Positions 24,519 through 33,123 of a stretch of 64,000 nt of DNA are shown piece after piece. The stretch spans positions 930,001 through 994,000 of the forward strand of contig NZ_JBFDTP010000002.1 in NCBI RefSeq assembly GCF_040719375.1, written 5' to 3'. Below the pieces are notes generated by a model. It was not told the origin of the DNA. It saw only the letters and a program-made list of their open reading frames with translations, and did not search any database. Source of the DNA: Clostridium sp. AN503 (GTDB lineage: Bacteria > Bacillota > Clostridia > Lachnospirales > Lachnospiraceae). A program made the position numbers and the translations under genes. Position 1 is the stretch's first letter. Each line of letters begins with the position of its first letter.

Positions 24519-26993
24519 ATGAATGTCATTTGGAAGTATATTTTTACGAATGTCAAAGAAAGAAAAATGAGGACTGCCGTTATGCTTCTGTCCATCCTTC
24601 TGTCCACAACACTGCTGTTTGTGTCGTTTTCCATCGGCGCGTCCTATGAAAATGCCCAGCAGAAAATGGCGCGGGGGATAGCCGGAAGCGCGACCGTCTC
24701 GGTGACCGCGGTGGATGGGGTGATTCAAGGGACAGCCCTGCCGGTGCTGCCATCCATCGGGAACAGCGTATGCATGGTGGAGGGGACAGCCCTCTATCAT
24801 GAAAAGGGTTACTACGAAACCATCGACTTGATCGCGGCGGATCTGTCAGCTCTTGACAGGATCAATCCACTCCGCCTGGTAAATGGCGGTGAGATAACCG
24901 GTTTTACCGGAAATTCCGTCATCCTGCCGGACCGTTTTACTTCAAAATACGGGATTCAAAAGGGCGATGTCATCACACTTTTGATCGGCGGACAGCCATT
25001 TTCTTTCCAGGTTGCGGAAATAGCCGCATATGATACGGTTTTTCTGCGCCATACAAGAGGGGCCACAGCCCTTTTGCCTGTATCCACGCTGTCCGGGGTA
25101 TTGGGACAGACAGGTGGGCATACCAGGATTTTAGTGAAGCCTGCCGAGGGCGTCTCTACTCCTGAGCTGAAGCATCAGCTGGAAATGAATCTGCCTGCCG
25201 GCCGATATCGGGTTTCGGAAGTGGTAAATGAAGCGCAGATCGCTGCGGACGCAAGGCAAAAATCCATGCCGTTTTTCCTGATCAGCTTTTTCTCCCTGAC
25301 CATAAGCGTTTATATTATTTATGGCAGCTACAAGGTCATCACCCTGGAACGTCTGCCGGTGATCGGAACCTTCCGCAGTATTGGCGCGACACAAAAAAAC
25401 GTGACCCGTATTCTTCTGTTGGAGAGCGCGCTCTATGGGATCGCAGGCGGGCTGGCCGGTATCCCCATCGGTGCGCTGGTCTTACATGTGATCCTGCGGG
25501 GGATGGGCAGGTCTCTCTCCCAGGGAACAGAGATTCCTGTTGTGATCGCTCCATCCAGCATTGTTTTCTCGTTTGCCGTCGCTGTGACGGTATCTCTGCT
25601 TTCTGCATGGCTTCCGGTGCGCAGGGCAAGCCGCCTGCCGGTTAAGGATGTGGTCCTGGGCTGTGTGGAGGAAACGCGATTGTTGCGGCGCCGGATTGTA
25701 GGGGCAGGAGGCGTCCTTTTTGCGGCGTCCGTCCTTCTGCCGAAGCTGGCGTCCGGAAAGCTTTTATATCTGGCAGGAGGGCTCTCCCTGCTGGGGATGA
25801 TTGCTGCCACAGTTCTGACCGTACCGGTGATCACGAACCTGATTTCCAGAGGGTTAGAGCCGATCTATGGGGCATTTCTGGGGAATGTGGGCAGGCTTGC
25901 CACCCGAAATATGCGGGACAATAAAAACACCGCGCAAAATATCACGCTGTTGTTTATCAGTATCTCAGCCGTGATTGCCATTACCGTTGTGGGCAGTTTT
26001 GTGACAGCCTACGTGGGGGACGTATTCCGGGATGCAGAGCTTCAGGGATTTGCGGACGGGATGATGGAGCCGGAATTTGTGGAGCAGGTGAAGGAACTGG
26101 AAGGAGTAGAAAAGGTGCTGCCGCTCTATGTTTACAAAGATCAAATGCAGGTTGGCAAAACAGTACTCACCCGCCTGGAAGCCACCGATAACCTGGATTG
26201 GTACAACTCCATGATGGCGCTCCATTATACGGACAAGGATATGGAGGAACAGGCGCTTTTAAGTTTTGCGGACGAACGGGTGATTCTGTTCAGTGAGAGT
26301 GGTTTGGAGCGAACCGGATTTTCCGTGGGGGACCGGATCACCCTGACCGGAGGAGCCGGACAAAATGAGTATCAGATCGTGGGCAGCTTTAAATCAAGGG
26401 CTACGGATGTGGAAGCGGTGATCTCATCTGCTTATGCGGTTTCTGATTTTGGCGCGTCGGTTTACGGCTTCCTGGCCTATACCGCCGCCGACCCGGACGC
26501 AGTTATGGTACAGATCCGGGATTTATTTGGAGAAACTTCAAACTGGAGCAGGACAGTGGAAGAATTCAATGAGGATGCACTGTCTACCGTAGGCGCATTT
26601 TTGCAGCCAATGCACAGCATGACTTATTTTATCCTGCTATTGGCGGCTGTGGGAATCATCAATAACCTGCTCATCAATTACATGCAAAAACGCCGGAGTA
26701 CCGCCATGTATAAATCGGTTGGGCTTTCCAACCGGCAGCATGTGAAAATGACTTTAATAGAAGGCTTTTCCGCTGGCCTGATCGGAGCGGCCATAGCCAT
26801 TTCCGTCTCTTACATGGAAATACAGACGATCTTTCTTGTGGCCGGTCCCAGGATCGCAATGACGCCAAAACTGGACGCGGGGATGTTCCTCTTTGCCGGC
26901 GCAATGGGGGTCCTTGTAACGCTGGCCGGTTCTGTCGTTCCGGTCTACAAGAGCCGCCGCATGAATCTGGTGGAGGAAATCAAATTTGAATAG
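24519..26993 (+). CDS. ABC transporter permease, FtsX/MacB type
   Basis: The 824-residue protein has one N-terminal helix (residues about 22-42), a large extracytoplasmic domain, three helices near 255-385, then a second domain pair with helices near 480-510 and the last three near 710-815. This is the duplicated FtsX-like layout of BceB/MacB relatives. The start at 24519 is preferred over the upstream frame at 24441, which runs through the terminator. The ATPase gene begins 20 bases after its stop. It likely moves peptides or lipids out of the membrane, or works with the kinase in antibiotic sensing. Confidence 0.88.
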   Translation: MNVIWKYIFTNVKERKMRTAVMLLSILLSTTLLFVSFSIGASYENAQQKMARGIAGSATVSVTAVDGVIQGTALPVLPSIGNSVCMVEGTALYHEKGYYETIDLIAADLSALDRINPLRLVNGGEITGFTGNSVILPDRFTSKYGIQKGDVITLLIGGQPFSFQVAEIAAYDTVFLRHTRGATALLPVSTLSGVLGQTGGHTRILVKPAEGVSTPELKHQLEMNLPAGRYRVSEVVNEAQIAADARQKSMPFFLISFFSLTISVYIIYGSYKVITLERLPVIGTFRSIGATQKNVTRILLLESALYGIAGGLAGIPIGALVLHVILRGMGRSLSQGTEIPVVIAPSSIVFSFAVAVTVSLLSAWLPVRRASRLPVKDVVLGCVEETRLLRRRIVGAGGVLFAASVLLPKLASGKLLYLAGGLSLLGMIAATVLTVPVITNLISRGLEPIYGAFLGNVGRLATRNMRDNKNTAQNITLLFISISAVIAITVVGSFVTAYVGDVFRDAELQGFADGMMEPEFVEQVKELEGVEKVLPLYVYKDQMQVGKTVLTRLEATDNLDWYNSMMALHYTDKDMEEQALLSFADERVILFSESGLERTGFSVGDRITLTGGAGQNEYQIVGSFKSRATDVEAVISSAYAVSDFGASVYGFLAYTAADPDAVMVQIRDLFGETSNWSRTVEEFNEDALSTVGAFLQPMHSMTYFILLLAAVGIINNLLINYMQKRRSTAMYKSVGLSNRQHVKMTLIEGFSAGLIGAAIAISVSYMEIQTIFLVAGPRIAMTPKLDAGMFLFAGAMGVLVTLAGSVVPVYKSRRMNLVEEIKFE

Positions 26994-27013
26994 GATCAGA
27001 GGAGGTATTTACA

Positions 27014-27704
27014 ATGAAATTGCCAGCAGGCAGGATTGCCGTTGAGGGAAAACATATCGTAAAGGAGTTTCATACGGGGCTCACAACGACCAGGGTCCTT
27101 GAGGATATTTCCATACAGGTCATGCAGGGGGAATTTGTATCCATCATGGGGCCGTCCGGCTCCGGGAAAAGCACGCTGCTGTATATTCTTAGTGGACTGG
27201 ATGCACCGACCAGAGGTCAGGTCCTTCTGGACGGGATGGATATTTCCTGTTTTGGGGATGAGAAGATGAGCCGTATCCGGCGGCAGAAAATTGGCTTTGT
27301 TTTTCAGTTTTATAATCTTATTCCCAATCTAAGCGTAGAGGAAAATATCATGCTTCCCCTGCTCCTGGATGGGAAAAAGATGGGGGCTTATCAGGCGCAG
27401 TTGAATCAGATCCTGGAGGTTGTCGGGCTTTCCAACCGCCGCAGGCATACGCCCCGTGAATTATCCGGGGGGCCAACAGCAGCGCGTGGCAATCGCCCGG
27501 GCGCTGATTGGCAGTCCTGAGATCCTGTTTGCTGACGAGCCAACGGGGAACCTGGACAGCAGGACCGGCGCTGAGATCATGAAGCTTCTGCGGGAGATCA
27601 ATCAGGGCATCGGTCAGACGATAATCATGGTGACGCATTCACCGGAAGCTGCAGGAAACAGCACCCGGATGATCACTGTGCAGGACGGCAGGATCCTCAG
27701 CTAA
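27014..27704 (+). pseudogene. ABC transporter ATPase, frameshifted in the signature motif
   Basis: This is the ATP-binding partner of the FtsX-type permease. Walker A is GPSGSGKST at residues 46-54 and the Q-loop is FVFQFYN. At HTPRELSGG the run GGGGGG (27467-27472) has one G too many: the frame reads off into PTAARGNRP and stops at 27520. One base less restores QQQRVAIARALIGSPEILF, Walker B ADEPTGNLD and the switch histidine VTHS, ending at 27704. As given, the product lacks Walker B and cannot hydrolyse ATP. A sequencing error or phase-variable G-run is as likely as true decay, because the rest is well conserved. Confidence 0.85.
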
Positions 27705-27789
27705 AATAAGGGTTTCAGGATGTATTGTAAATTCTACTGGCCCATGATAGTATATCTGTAAGGACTGGGATGTCCTTAAGGAGAACGCT

Positions 27790-28215
27790 ATGTATGAAAG
27801 AATGCTGAACAAAAAAGAAGTCCCCACAATGACGGATCTGACTGCATATTGTGGAGCAGCCGCGGAGTGGTTTACTCTGCTGAATGGCTGGCTGACAGAA
27901 ACATACAAAACGGAACAGAAGATTGTTTTTCCCTACGGCAACAATTATGGCTGGGGCGTTGCCCACCGGAAGAAGCAGCTAATCTGCAATATTTTTGCGG
28001 AGGACAATGGATTTACCGTGATGGTGAGATTGTCGGACCGCCAGTATCAGTCGGTTTATGGGCAGCTGAGCGAGTATGCGCAGGCATATATTGATAACAG
28101 ATACCCCTGCGGTGACGGCGGCTGGATCCATTACCGGGTCACGTGCAGAGATCAGCTTGGAGATATCCAGAGACTGCTGGAAGTGAAATTAAATGGGAGT
28201 TCTTCCATACCATAA
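27790..28215 (+). CDS. DUF3788 family protein
   Basis: This 141-residue soluble protein starts MYERMLNKKEVPTM and continues with FPYGNNYGWGVAHRKKQLICNIF, the hallmark layout of DUF3788 proteins, small proteins with no assigned function that are widespread in Firmicutes and Bacteroidetes. The ATG follows AAGGAGA. It stands alone after the ABC transporter operon. The C-terminal eight residues may be altered by the overlap with the following membrane ORF. Confidence 0.7.
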   Translation: MYERMLNKKEVPTMTDLTAYCGAAAEWFTLLNGWLTETYKTEQKIVFPYGNNYGWGVAHRKKQLICNIFAEDNGFTVMVRLSDRQYQSVYGQLSEYAQAYIDNRYPCGDGGWIHYRVTCRDQLGDIQRLLEVKLNGSSSIP

Positions 28216-28400
28216 GGTTTTACGGAGCAGGAGATCCTCTCAATGGGATTGTGGGCAATGCCTTTTCGGCGGCAGCCGTTGCCTGCGGCTTTATGTGCAT
28301 CCCGGTATTACGCGCCCGGTATGGGAAAGCATTAAAATTTGTATTGGCGGCAGGGCTTTTGCTCTCATTTGGCATTCCGCTTGTGCTGATCTTTCTCTGA
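28143..28400 (+). CDS. Doubtful small membrane protein ORF
   Basis: This 85-codon frame overlaps DUF3788 by 73 bases and has no ribosome site. From residue 30 on it looks like membrane protein: GIVGNAFSAAAVACGFMCIPVL and LKFVLAAGLLLSFGIPLVLIFL. It may be the surviving C-terminal part of a larger membrane gene, or a short gene starting at a later codon such as the ATG at 28293. I do not recognise the family. Confidence 0.3.
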   Translation: MQRSAWRYPETAGSEIKWEFFHTIRFYGAGDPLNGIVGNAFSAAAVACGFMCIPVLRARYGKALKFVLAAGLLLSFGIPLVLIFL

Positions 28401-28510
28401 TCAACTACTGGTATTTAAAATATCGCAAGAGAAAATTAATATCTTTTTCAGAAGGATATAGTATACTGATAGTCGGGAATACATAGAGACAGCCAGGAGA
28501 GGAAAATACG

Positions 28511-29395
28511 ATGATATGTCCGAAATGCGGATGTGAGATAACCGGCAATTACTGCAGCAACTGCGGTATGCCGTTAAAGACAGAGGGGTATGAGGAGCAG
28601 GAACATATAGAATATATAGAGGATATAGCAGAAATTCGCCTGAAGCGGGAGGCTTTGGCATCCCGGCCGCGCAGGTCCAGGAAGAGGGTGGATAGAGGCT
28701 CCGTTTCCAAATCCGGTAAAAAGGAAATGCACAAAAAGGATGCGCGGCTGAAAAAGATGGAGGGTGAGCTGTCCAGGCTTCGGACGCGCGCGGAGGAAAG
28801 CCGGAAAAGCCTGGAGCGTATGGAGACATTACGCAGAGAGCATGATGACACGAGGCAGGAACAGGCCGGTTATCCGGGAGAAGATCCATATCAGACCATG
28901 AGAGCGGCAGGCGCAGGGATAGTCGTTCTTTTGTCCCGTCTGATGCAGCTTGCCTCAGCGTTTTTGATGGCAGCGATGACGGTTGTCATGATGCGCTCCT
29001 TCTGGGATCACGGACAGACCTTGGGAGATATCCGGTATGTGGCCGAGGAACACAACTATGGCCTGGCAGTCTATGCCGGGTTTGCGGGAATTGCCATATT
29101 CATGGGATTTATCTGGTGTCTCTGGATCCTTTCTAAGAAGGGGGCCGGGGGCGGCGTGCGCATGAAGAAGTACGATGTGGGCAGAGGCTTTCTTCCGTTT
29201 CTGTTTTGCATGGTTGTGGTTGTGGCAGCGGGGACGCTGCTGTTAAAGATCCCTGGGGATGCGCAGATATGGAGCGGTCATTTAAAAGGGGCGTATGCGG
29301 CTATAAAAGCAGTCTATGCCCATCGCAACGGTCTGTTTTTCTGCAGTGTTTCAGGCGCAGTGCTTTCTTTTATAAGAAAGCTTCTGAGGGTCTGA
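28511..29395 (+). CDS. Zinc-ribbon membrane protein with coiled-coil
   Basis: The 294-residue protein starts with a zinc ribbon (CPKCGCEITGNYCSNCGMPL, residues 3-22). A strongly basic, then charged helical region with KKMEGELSRLRTRAEESRKS (about 75-115) suggests a coiled coil. Three or four membrane helices fill the C-terminal half, from about residue 135. The ATG follows CAGGAG. The layout (ribbon, coil, membrane) is common among uncharacterised Firmicutes proteins. Function unknown; it is monocistronic by spacing. Confidence 0.65.
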   Translation: MICPKCGCEITGNYCSNCGMPLKTEGYEEQEHIEYIEDIAEIRLKREALASRPRRSRKRVDRGSVSKSGKKEMHKKDARLKKMEGELSRLRTRAEESRKSLERMETLRREHDDTRQEQAGYPGEDPYQTMRAAGAGIVVLLSRLMQLASAFLMAAMTVVMMRSFWDHGQTLGDIRYVAEEHNYGLAVYAGFAGIAIFMGFIWCLWILSKKGAGGGVRMKKYDVGRGFLPFLFCMVVVVAAGTLLLKIPGDAQIWSGHLKGAYAAIKAVYAHRNGLFFCSVSGAVLSFIRKLLRV

Positions 29396-29470
29396 CCGGT
29401 TCATGAAGGCAGTGCCGGATCGGCGCCTGAATATATTTATGGTATGTAAGTGAAAATGGAGGTATGGAGG

Positions 29471-30619
29471 ATGGAATACCGAAGACTTGGAAATACGGGT
29501 TTAATGGTGAGTGAGATTGGCATAGGCTGCGAGGGGTTTGCAGAAAATGACGGAAAAAATACGAAGGCGCTTCTGGACGCAGCCCGGGAGGAAGGGATCA
29601 ACTACATAGATCTCTATACCTCCAACCCGGTTGTGCGCACCAGCGTGGGGGCAGAGCTTCTGGGGAGACGGGAGGAGTTTATCCTGCAGGCCCATCTGTG
29701 CTCTGTCTGGAAGAATGGGCAGTATACAAGGACCCGGGAGATCGGAGAAGTGAGGGCTGCATTTGAGGAGATGCTTGAGCAGCTTCAGACAGATTACGTT
29801 GAAGTTGGGATGATCCATTATGTGGATTCTTTAGAGGATTGGAAGCATGTACTGGAGGGACCAGTCCTTGCTTATGCGCAGGAACTGAAGGCGGCAGGCA
29901 GGATCCACCATATCGGTCTCAGCAGCCACAACCCGCAGGTGGCTCTGGCAGCGGCAGGCAGCGGCCATATCGAAGTGCTGATGTTCAGCGTAAACCCCTG
30001 TTACGATCTGCAGCCGGCCGGGGAGGATGTGGAGGAGCTGTGGAACGGGGAAAACTACCGCGAGCCGCTTGTGAACTTTGATCCGGAACGCCAGGAGCTG
30101 TATGAGACCTGTCAGCGTCTGGGGGTCGGCATCACGGTGATGAAAGCCTTTGGCGGTGGGGACCTGCTGGATGAAAAGCTGTCTCCGGCCGGAAAGGCGC
30201 TGACGCCCAGCCAGTGTCTTCACTACGCGCTGACCAGACCGGCTGTTGCCACGGTGCTGGCAGGCGCCCGCACGGTGGAGCAGTTAAAGGCAAGCGCCGC
30301 TTATGAGCGGGCAGCCGACGCAGAAAAAGACTATGCGCCGGCGTTTGCTTCCTTCCCTAACATAAGCTGGAGGGGACACTGTATGTACTGCGGTCACTGC
30401 GCTCCATGTCCGCGCCATATTGATGTGGCTTCGGTCACAAAGTTTTTGAACCTGGCAAAAGCCCAGGGGGAAGTGCCGGAGACAGTGCGGGAGCATTACG
30501 CCCTTCTTTCCCATCACGGCGGAGAGTGTGTCCGGTGCGGAGCCTGCGAGACCCGCTGTCCCTTTGAGGTGCCCATCATGGACAATATGAGGGCGGCGGC
30601 TGAAGTGTTTGGAAAGTAG
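29471..30619 (+). CDS. Aldo-keto reductase with C-terminal ferredoxin domain
   Basis: This 382-residue oxidoreductase has an AKR barrel: MEYRRLGNTGLMVSEIGIGC at the start, YIDLYTS with the catalytic Asp/Tyr segment, and GVGITVMKAFGGGDLL. A C-terminal domain with two [4Fe-4S] motifs follows, CMYCGHCAPCP near 305 and CVRCGACETRCPF near 350. Such fused enzymes probably couple carbonyl reduction to ferredoxin in anaerobes; the substrate is unknown. The start at 29471 has GGAGG 8 bases upstream; the frame begins at 29450. The glycosylase gene follows 10 bases later, likely in the same operon. Confidence 0.88.
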   Translation: MEYRRLGNTGLMVSEIGIGCEGFAENDGKNTKALLDAAREEGINYIDLYTSNPVVRTSVGAELLGRREEFILQAHLCSVWKNGQYTRTREIGEVRAAFEEMLEQLQTDYVEVGMIHYVDSLEDWKHVLEGPVLAYAQELKAAGRIHHIGLSSHNPQVALAAAGSGHIEVLMFSVNPCYDLQPAGEDVEELWNGENYREPLVNFDPERQELYETCQRLGVGITVMKAFGGGDLLDEKLSPAGKALTPSQCLHYALTRPAVATVLAGARTVEQLKASAAYERAADAEKDYAPAFASFPNISWRGHCMYCGHCAPCPRHIDVASVTKFLNLAKAQGEVPETVREHYALLSHHGGECVRCGACETRCPFEVPIMDNMRAAAEVFGK

Positions 30620-30629
30620 ATATAAGGTG

Positions 30630-31463
30630 ATGAAAGACGAAAGAACAACCATAGCGGCAAAGAATTTTTCCATAGGACAGATCTGCGAATCCGGCCAGTG
30701 CTTCCGCATGCGGCCTCTTGAGGATGGCAGGTTCCATCTTATCGCGGGGGGCCGGAGGCTGGAACTGGAGCAGGATGAGGAGGCGGTGGTATTTCACTGC
30801 GTGCAGCAGGAATATGAGGATTTCTGGAGGTATTATTTTGACCTGGATACAGACTACAGTGCATACATGGACGCGATCAGTGAAAAAGACCGGTATCTGC
30901 GAAATGCAGCCGCTTTCGGCAGCGGGATCCGGATCCTGAACCAGGATCTGTGGGAGATGACCGTCTCATTTATTATCTCACAGCAGAACAATATCAAGCG
31001 GATCCGGAAATGTATCGATACGGTCTGTGAACACTATGGGACCCCCAGGGACGGGTTTTACGAATTTCCCACACCGGAGCAGTTGGCGGCTGCCTCCGAG
31101 GATGAGCTGCGGTCTTATGGACTGGGGTACCGGAGCCGGTATCTGGTGGGGACGGCCCGGATGGCTGCGGCAGGGGAAGTGGATCTGGAACGGATCAAGG
31201 GGCTGGATTATGCCGGGGCCAGGGAGGAGCTTTTGAAGCTTCCCGGGGTGGGCGGTAAGGTGGCGGACTGTATCTGTCTGTTTGGACTTCATCATCTGGA
31301 TGCATTTCCGGTGGACACCCATATTAAACAGGTCCTTGAGGCACATTATCCGAAAGGCTTTCCAAAACGGAAGTATAAAGGGTTCCGGGGAGTCCTGCAG
31401 CAGTATATATTTTATTATGACCTGATGGAAGGGCGGCAGGATCAACGCGGGGCTATAAATTGA
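30630..31463 (+). CDS. ogg: 8-oxoguanine DNA glycosylase (Ogg/AlkA-like)
   Basis: This DNA repair enzyme of about 277 residues has an N-terminal OGG-type domain (ICESGQCFRMRPLEDGRFHL) followed by the helix-hairpin-helix-GPD core: SFIISQQNNIKRI, LPGVGGKVADCICLF with the catalytic lysine, and PVDTHIKQV with the catalytic aspartate. It removes oxidised guanine and cuts the strand. The ATG at 30630 is preferred over the TTG at 30609; both have weak ribosome sites, and readthrough from the aldo-keto reductase gene 10 bases upstream may help. A terminator lies at 31492. Confidence 0.88.
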   Translation: MKDERTTIAAKNFSIGQICESGQCFRMRPLEDGRFHLIAGGRRLELEQDEEAVVFHCVQQEYEDFWRYYFDLDTDYSAYMDAISEKDRYLRNAAAFGSGIRILNQDLWEMTVSFIISQQNNIKRIRKCIDTVCEHYGTPRDGFYEFPTPEQLAAASEDELRSYGLGYRSRYLVGTARMAAAGEVDLERIKGLDYAGAREELLKLPGVGGKVADCICLFGLHHLDAFPVDTHIKQVLEAHYPKGFPKRKYKGFRGVLQQYIFYYDLMEGRQDQRGAIN

Positions 31464-31491
31464 GCAGGTGTTAGGAGCAGGAACACGGATA

Positions 31492-31532
31492 AAAAGGATT
31501 TGACGGGATAAAAAATCTCATCAAATCCTTTT
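31492..31532. terminator. Bidirectional terminator between ogg and the MFS gene
   Basis: AAAAGGATTTGA (31492-31503) pairs with TCAAATCCTTTT (31521-31532), with further pairing inside. Both strands have T-rich ends. It separates the plus-strand repair gene from the minus-strand MFS transporter. Confidence 0.8.
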
Positions 31533-31584
31533 ATGTATATTTGCGTTTTACTGTGAAGCAGCTGCATTTACAGCCAGAAAGATG

Positions 31585-32859
31585 TTATGCCTGATTCTGT
31601 TTCTTCACATTTTTCAAAATGAAGGAGCTCAGCAGGAAACCGGCAACTGCAAAAGCCGCCATGATGAAGAATACAGCGCGGTATCCGGCCAATCCCTCGG
31701 TGCGGTCCAGGATATTTCCGTAGACGGCATACATGAATGCGCCGGGGAGATAACCGATAAAGGAGCCGATTGACATGGTGGAGCCGGTGATCTCACGGGG
31801 AACACCCACCTCATCCATCGGCGCGAAGAAGATGGCGCGCATACTGAATACACAGGCGCTGATACACAGGGTGATCGTCATGCCCAGAATGATGCTCATA
31901 TTCTGGTGGGGCAGGAACGAGAAAATTGCCAGGGATGCCGCTACGATAACAAACAAAATCTGGAGGTATTTGGTGGCGGAATGCAGGACCTTGTCTGAGA
32001 CAATCCCACCGACCGGTCCGCCTAACATCTTAAGACCATACTGATTGATGATACCGTATGCACCGATCAGGGCAGCGGGCAGCGCGTATGCCTCCTGCAG
32101 GAACGGAATAAAGTAGGTCAGTCCGCAGTATACACTGTAAACAAAGAATATATTAAAGGAGACAAGCCAGATCCTCTTGTCTTTGAGTGCACGGACAACC
32201 CCTTCCCATGCCTGCTTGTTTGCACTGACATGGTCGCCGGTTTCTGCCGCCTTGACCGGCTTTGCATCCGGTTCCAGCAAAAAATACATGATAATGCCGA
32301 TGATGCCGGGTACGATGGAATAAAACAGGATCGCCATGCGCAGGCCCGTGGCATTGCTTCCGAATGCGGAGAAGATCCCCAGTGCGCAGAAAGCGACGAT
32401 CGTATCCATCAGGCCTCTGCCTGCTTCCATAATGCCGAACATGCGTCCCTGCTCATCTTCATTGCCTAAAAGCCTTACGGTCTTTAGCATCGTTGGCCAG
32501 TAGAGCATATCCGCACATATGGCGAGCAGGCAGTAGATCAGAAGGAATACGGGATAGGATGGAAACGTGGAGAGCCACAGCCCGCACAGGCAGATGCTGA
32601 CCAGCGACAGGGGAATCATAATTTTTTTGGAAATACGGTCAGTTAAATAAATGGAAGCAAGGAAGCCAAATGTAGAGATCAACCCGGCAATACTCATAGC
32701 TGTTCCGATCTGCGTGTGGGAAAGCCCCATGAATTCCTGCATTGGAACATAAAAGGCATCCTTTAAAAAGCCCAGTTTGTAGATTGTTCCTGCGCCAAGC
32801 ATCAGCGTGCCGAACGAGATCCATTTTTTGTCTAATACTCTGTTCTTCTGTTCAGACAT
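31585..32859 (-). CDS. MFS transporter divergent from the DeoR operon
   Basis: This 424-residue transporter has twelve helices. The loop LTDRISKKIMIPLSL is the MFS A-motif region after helix 2, and MFGIMEAGRGLMDTIVAF lies in helix 5. The overall look resembles YihN/OPA-like members, some of which carry organophosphates. The start is the ATG at 32859, preceded by GAGGTG, with no support for the upstream TTG. Its promoter (32920-32948) and an 18-base palindromic site face the DeoR-type gene, so the transporter is probably coregulated with the phosphodiesterase/D-serine operon. Substrate: inference only. Confidence 0.85.
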   Translation of the reverse strand: MSEQKNRVLDKKWISFGTLMLGAGTIYKLGFLKDAFYVPMQEFMGLSHTQIGTAMSIAGLISTFGFLASIYLTDRISKKIMIPLSLVSICLCGLWLSTFPSYPVFLLIYCLLAICADMLYWPTMLKTVRLLGNEDEQGRMFGIMEAGRGLMDTIVAFCALGIFSAFGSNATGLRMAILFYSIVPGIIGIIMYFLLEPDAKPVKAAETGDHVSANKQAWEGVVRALKDKRIWLVSFNIFFVYSVYCGLTYFIPFLQEAYALPAALIGAYGIINQYGLKMLGGPVGGIVSDKVLHSATKYLQILFVIVAASLAIFSFLPHQNMSIILGMTITLCISACVFSMRAIFFAPMDEVGVPREITGSTMSIGSFIGYLPGAFMYAVYGNILDRTEGLAGYRAVFFIMAAFAVAGFLLSSFILKNVKKQNQA

Positions 32860-32895
32860 AATCAATCACCTCATAAATGTAATATGGAAAAGTTT

Positions 32896-32913
32896 TGTGA
32901 AACGAATTTGACA
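32896..32913. promoter_or_regulatory. Operator-like palindrome, copy 1 (MFS side)
   Basis: TGTGAAACGAATTTGACA fits the palindrome TGTNAAANNNNTTTNACA. It lies 7 bases downstream of the MFS -10 box, over the expected transcription start. A copy with few changes is at 33086-33103, at the same place relative to the DeoR promoter. It is a likely DeoR repressor site. Confidence 0.65.
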
Positions 32914-32919
32914 GTTCTT

Positions 32920-32948
32920 AGTATAGTTGCATTTGTGTGTAATGTCAA
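32920..32948 (-). promoter_or_regulatory. Promoter of the MFS transporter gene
   Basis: On the minus strand, TTGACA (complement of 32943-32948), a 17-base spacer and TATACT (complement of 32920-32925): near-consensus. Confidence 0.8.
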
Positions 32949-32964
32949 GTAAAAATGTGCAAAA

Positions 32965-32984
32965 AGTTGCAATAAGTTGCAATA
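32965..32984. repeat. Tandem AGTTGCAATA repeat between divergent promoters
   Basis: AGTTGCAATA occurs twice head to tail at 32965-32974 and 32975-32984, in the space between the MFS and DeoR promoters. It may be a second regulator's site. Several further TGCA words lie nearby. Confidence 0.4.
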
Positions 32985-33051
32985 AAACGAGGTGCACGAT
33001 GCTTTTATGGGTAATATAATGTAATTATGTGCAAAAATTTTTGAAAAGGTG

Positions 33052-33080
33052 TTGAAATGTGTGTGATAATGTGCTATGCT
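33052..33080 (+). promoter_or_regulatory. Promoter of the DeoR/phosphodiesterase/D-serine operon
   Basis: TTGAAA (33052-33057), a 17-base spacer and TATGCT (33075-33080). The operator-like palindrome copy 2 begins 6 bases after the -10 box. Confidence 0.65.
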
Positions 33081-33085
33081 TTGGG

Positions 33086-33103
33086 TAGGAAACGAGTTTG
33101 ACA
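33086..33103. promoter_or_regulatory. Operator-like palindrome, copy 2 (DeoR side)
   Basis: TAGGAAACGAGTTTGACA shares the 15-base core GAAACGARTTTGACA with the site at 32896. It covers the expected start of the DeoR transcript, consistent with autorepression. Confidence 0.65.
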
Positions 33104-33123
33104 CGAAAAAAGGAGCATGATTT

